From Pelotomaculum propionicicum (lineage in GTDB: Bacteria > Bacillota > Desulfotomaculia > Desulfotomaculales > Pelotomaculaceae): DNA of 36,866 nt. The translations under genes were made by a program, and so were the position numbers. This document shows, piece after piece, positions 34,713 to 36,866 of the stretch. Location of the stretch: NCBI RefSeq assembly GCF_004369225.1, contig NZ_QFFZ01000037.1, positions 1 through 36,866 on the forward strand. The letters run 5' to 3'. Every line of letters begins with the position of its first letter. Position 1 is the stretch's first letter. The notes beneath the pieces were generated by a model. That model was not told the DNA's origin. It saw only the letters and a list, made by a program, of their open reading frames with translations, and ran no database searches.

Positions 34713-34739
34713 AAAAAAATACCCGGTTTGACCGGGTAT
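34713..34739 (-). terminator. Terminator of yjdF
   Basis: On the minus strand ATACCCGG and CCGGGTAT (34739-34732 and 34726-34719) form a perfect stem around a five-base loop. Seven consecutive T (A on the plus strand, 34713-34719) follow. It is ten bases from the yjdF stop. Confidence 0.88.
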
Positions 34740-34748
34740 GGTCGACAG

Positions 34749-35159
34749 TTATTTGCCGCGATGCCGCTGCTTGGCTTTTTCTTTTTTCAAAAGCCGTTTC
34801 TTTTCGGCGAGCTCTTCCTTCTGCTGACGTGAAATTGCTTTTCTTTCAGTTTTGTTTTTCTCCCTTTCCAACTGGAGCGCCTGTTGAGCCTTGGTGGAGA
34901 TACCAACCTCTTTCATGGCCCGGTTAACTTCTCTTGGCAACCTCTTGGGGTTGATTTTTCTTTGGACCGGCTCTTTAGCTTCCACGAATTGCGAGGACCA
35001 ATCCGTAAGAGCAAGCATCTTCTTGTTGATTAACTCCAGGATCTCTTCATCTTTTGGCTCTGCTCCGAAAACCTGGCGAAAAACCTTAAGCTTTTGGTCA
35101 ACAATTTCTTCAAATACACCAACCCAGAATTGCCCGTCATGATACACTGTCAATTTCAT
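34749..35159 (-). CDS. yjdF: YjdF family protein (DUF2992)
   Basis: The 136-residue protein starts MKLTVYHDGQFWVGVFEEI, the conserved opening of YjdF proteins (DUF2992). A globular part runs to about residue 80 (KVFRQVFGAEPKDEEILELI, PKRLPREVNRAMKE). A strongly charged lysine/glutamate-rich C-terminal helix (~90-136) ends KAKQRHRGK. The function is unknown. In other Bacillota the gene is governed by the yjdF-motif riboswitch, which binds azaaromatic compounds, so a role in handling toxic aromatic molecules has been proposed. A leader with this kind of structure is present here directly upstream, and its own terminator follows. AGAGGGGG is the ribosome binding site. Confidence 0.88.
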   Translation of the reverse strand: MKLTVYHDGQFWVGVFEEIVDQKLKVFRQVFGAEPKDEEILELINKKMLALTDWSSQFVEAKEPVQRKINPKRLPREVNRAMKEVGISTKAQQALQLEREKNKTERKAISRQQKEELAEKKRLLKKEKAKQRHRGK

Positions 35160-35275
35160 TAACAGTCCCCCTCTGGTAATTTAACTGGAATGACGGACAT
35201 CCCGAGGGGGGAAGGTTACTGACGTTTACCCTGCCGGGTAAGCGCGCCGGGACTACCAACCCGGCCGTGTTTTTT
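35160..35275 (-). promoter_or_regulatory. Candidate yjdF-motif (azaaromatic) riboswitch
   Basis: Read on the minus strand the leader has a stem GCCGGG/CCCGGC (35265-35260 with 35251-35246) around TTGGTAGT. A second stem TTACCC/GGGTAA (35241-35236 with 35231-35226) follows. CCCCCCTC (35211-35204) is complementary to GAGGGGG (35173-35167), the Shine-Dalgarno of yjdF. The last pairing would hide the ribosome binding site, a typical translational switch. Identity as the yjdF motif is inferred from the gene it precedes and from this architecture; a covariance-model search was not possible. Confidence 0.65.
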
Positions 35276-35366
35276 CATTCCGAAAATATTATAAAATGCC
35301 TGCAGGTATAATTCAATTAGAGAAATAAGTGTTTGCTTTAAGTGCAGTATGACGGAGTAATGTTTT

Positions 35367-36161
35367 TTAAAGGAGGGAATTTTGCAGATTTAATGTTTCG
35401 GTGTTTATTTTACTTTCGTACATTCTTCGATCAGCAAGGTTCAAGAGATAGTCTACATTATCACTGTCGTCAGGATATGTAACCACTCCCACGCTGATAC
35501 TGAACCGGGGCGCGTTAATCCTTATGCAGTTAATCTCCCCAATCAGGCGCTCCGCCAATTTTTGCGCGGTAATGTGGTCCGTTTGCGGTAAGAGGATAAC
35601 GAACTCATCGCCACCCCACCTGGTAACGACATCTGTAATTCTAACTTTGCTTTTTAGCTCCTGGGCTACGTTACGCAGAACAACATCACCCAGTGCATGC
35701 CCCAGTTTGTCGTTGACCTGTTTAAAGTTATCTAAATCAATAAATAAGAGAGAAAATGGAAAGTTGTAACGTTTGGAACGCTCTACTTCAGCGTCAAGTT
35801 TTTCTTTAAAAGAGCGCCTGTTAAGTAACCCTGTCAGGGAATCTATTTTAGCTAATTCAAATAAATGCTTCATTGCCAACGTTACACCAAAGGCTGAGAG
35901 GACAGCGCCCGATATATTAATGATGTTCAACAGCACGTTAAATATAACCCATGGCGTCTGAAAAATATCGCAGATAACAAAAAGGATGGCGCCCAAGGTC
36001 AGCAGAAAAAGGCCCAGCAGCATAGTTCTCATAATAGGGGGCCTGCCATAAAAAGCATACAGTCTAAGAATACAGACCAAAAAGGTGCCGGCGACCAGCA
36101 GTATTGATGAATCGGCAATTATATAGGTTAATTGAAATTCATCTGCAAATTCCCAAACCAT
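35367..36161 (-). CDS. Membrane diguanylate cyclase (GGDEF)
   Basis: The ATG at 36161 is used, with GGGGAAGG before it, although TTG 36173 is possible. The protein has 264 residues. Four hydrophobic segments (~12-32, 44-61, 66-82 and a longer one to ~100) lead into the GGDEF domain (~108-255). That domain contains DSLTGLLNRRSF, LLFIDLDNFKQVNDKLGHALGD and RWGGDEFVILLP, so the active-site signature is intact, and it should make cyclic di-GMP from GTP. An inhibitory I-site RITD stands five residues before GGDEF, implying product feedback. There is no EAL domain. It stands alone, convergent with nothing close, and its targets are unknown. Confidence 0.92.
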   Translation of the reverse strand: MVWEFADEFQLTYIIADSSILLVAGTFLVCILRLYAFYGRPPIMRTMLLGLFLLTLGAILFVICDIFQTPWVIFNVLLNIINISGAVLSAFGVTLAMKHLFELAKIDSLTGLLNRRSFKEKLDAEVERSKRYNFPFSLLFIDLDNFKQVNDKLGHALGDVVLRNVAQELKSKVRITDVVTRWGGDEFVILLPQTDHITAQKLAERLIGEINCIRINAPRFSISVGVVTYPDDSDNVDYLLNLADRRMYESKINTETLNLQNSLL

Positions 36162-36294
36162 AGCCTTCCCCAAACAACTATTTTCTCTAAGTAAAATATC
36201 TTTTCTTTGTTAATTAATCCATATCCTTCATAATTAGATGTTTGAATAAAATCTTTTTTGTTTTATGCTCTGAATAAGATTGATTTTTGGCATG

Positions 36295-36321
36295 CAAAAA
36301 GCCCCGATCCCTAGGGGCCTT
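36295..36321 (-). terminator. Terminator after tRNA-Ala
   Basis: On the minus strand GCCCC and GGGGC (36318-36314 and 36305-36301) form the core stem, extended by a G-U and an A-T pair. TTTTT (36300-36296) follows. Confidence 0.8.
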
Positions 36322-36329
36322 GATTTTAC

Positions 36330-36405
36330 TGGTGGACCTAAGGGGACTCGAACCCCTGACCTCCTGAATGCGAACCAGGCGCTCTCCCAGCTGAGCTATA
36401 GGCCC
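36330..36405 (-). tRNA. tRNA-Ala (anticodon CGC)
   Basis: A 76-nt gene on the minus strand. The acceptor stem GGGCCTA/TAGGTCC contains the G3-U70 pair that identifies alanine tRNAs. The anticodon loop is TTCGCAT, giving anticodon CGC for GCG codons. The D arm reads GCTCAGCTGGGAGAGC and the T arm GGGGTTCGAGTCCCC. The CCA end is encoded. The anticodon stem is CCTGG/TCAGG with one G-U pair. Confidence 0.97.
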
Positions 36406-36701
36406 AAAATATATTTGATTTCAGAGCATTACCATCTTACCATAACAACGACTTAGATGCAACGTTAGTATTTGAAAGACAGAGCTGACGCATGAAAATG
36501 TTTTTTAAATCTTGCGGGGTCTGGAATTGACGTTTTCGCAACTATTGCCTATTCGGTTATTCCAAAAATCACCGGTTTATCCGTATCAACACATCCTTAA
36601 CTAAACCGTTTCTGCTCGTTTTAGCATGCCGGACATCTTCAACGGAAAGACGAGTAGCGCCGCGCAACCGCTGCCTAAGCTGTCTGTATCAGTTCAATTC
36701 G
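36406..36701. other. Intergenic stretch without recognised features
   Basis: About 300 bases between the tRNA and the right-edge open frame. No gene, clear promoter, repeat or RNA is recognised. A 62-codon open frame on the plus strand (36626-36814) has no ribosome binding site and no familiar sequence. Confidence 0.5.
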
Positions 36702-36866
36702 CTATGCCGCCAAACGGCTTGTTTTCCAATTTTCTTCGCGCACTAGTCGCAATTGACCGGGAGATTCGGTCAGCCGGCGAAGCCGCCCTGTATCCAACTC
36801 ACTATAGGTCATAGCTTCATAAAACTTCTTGATGAAAGACTGAACCCCGACTGTTTTGACATGTTC
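36702..36866 (-). CDS. Partial open frame cut by the right edge, unrecognised
   Basis: On the minus strand an open frame enters from beyond the window and ends with TAG at 36704-36702, leaving 54 codons. It contains SFIKKFYEAMTYSELDTG and RLRRLTESPGQLRLVREENW. The composition looks protein-like and charged, but no family is recognised. It could be the end of a real gene or chance. Only the flanking sequence would decide. Confidence 0.3.
   Translation of the reverse strand, partial: EHVKTVGVQSFIKKFYEAMTYSELDTGRLRRLTESPGQLRLVREENWKTSRLAA

Overview
The window looks like a chromosomal segment of an anaerobic, probably spore-forming Bacillota, most likely of the Peptococcaceae/Desulfotomaculales type. 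This placement is inferred from gene content: a CooS-type carbon monoxide dehydrogenase with its ferredoxin and flavoprotein partners, an ISLre2-family transposase, a PAS kinase of the sporulation-kinase type, a YjdF gene with a candidate riboswitch, and strong GGAGG ribosome binding sites. No species can be named. The first ~2.1 kb are visibly richer in A+T than the rest and look like an acquired or decaying patch.

Layout. 1-2120: broken ABC ATPase, a small XRE repressor with a small membrane protein behind a promoter framed by two 20-bp palindromes, a probable membrane-protein fragment and a uracil-DNA-glycosylase-like protein. 2180-6025: AlkD-like DNA repair protein, a polytopic membrane protein, an atypical LysA-like PLP decarboxylase and a PPM/LCMT-type methyltransferase. 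6025-8980: a decay and mobile zone with a terminator, a TipAS-domain remnant, palindromic repeats, a short ferritin-like protein, an ISLre2 element with leader hairpins and a GC-rich foldback. 8979-14262: a CorA transporter that probably starts at CTG, then YIP1 and a MacA/MacB-like export operon. 14300-15110: a truncated Crp regulator and a frameshifted Cdd1 gene.

15112-20035: a divergently placed hypothetical gene and a MarR regulator. An ATTTCG-N5-CGAAAT operator occurs in front of marR and again in front of the next gene. That second operator precedes an apparent operon of an ArsA/Get3-type ATPase with an Hsp20-like C-terminus, a small CxxC protein, a DUF4173 membrane protein and an SRPBCC-like protein, followed by a decayed copy of the last gene. 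This is the best candidate here for an undescribed system. 20291-25453: HU, a NarL-type two-component pair, transketolase, three REP-like palindromes and a small methyltransferase.

25610-29288: dnaK-grpE-dnaJ followed by a small CbpM/HspR-like gene, an order reminiscent of actinobacterial dnaK-grpE-dnaJ-hspR and without a CIRCE element. 29463-34632: PAS sensor kinase, then the carbon monoxide oxidation unit flavoprotein-CooS-CooF. In CooS every metal-cluster ligand can be placed. CO-derived electrons would pass from CooS through CooF to the flavoprotein and NAD(P). 34749-36866: yjdF with its structured leader, a diguanylate cyclase, tRNA-Ala(CGC) and an unidentified open frame cut by the right edge.

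Recurrent themes are gene decay (ABC, TipA, Crp, Cdd1 and SRPBCC remnants), a dispersed 23-nt palindromic repeat between genes, and clear operator or leader structures in front of regulators.
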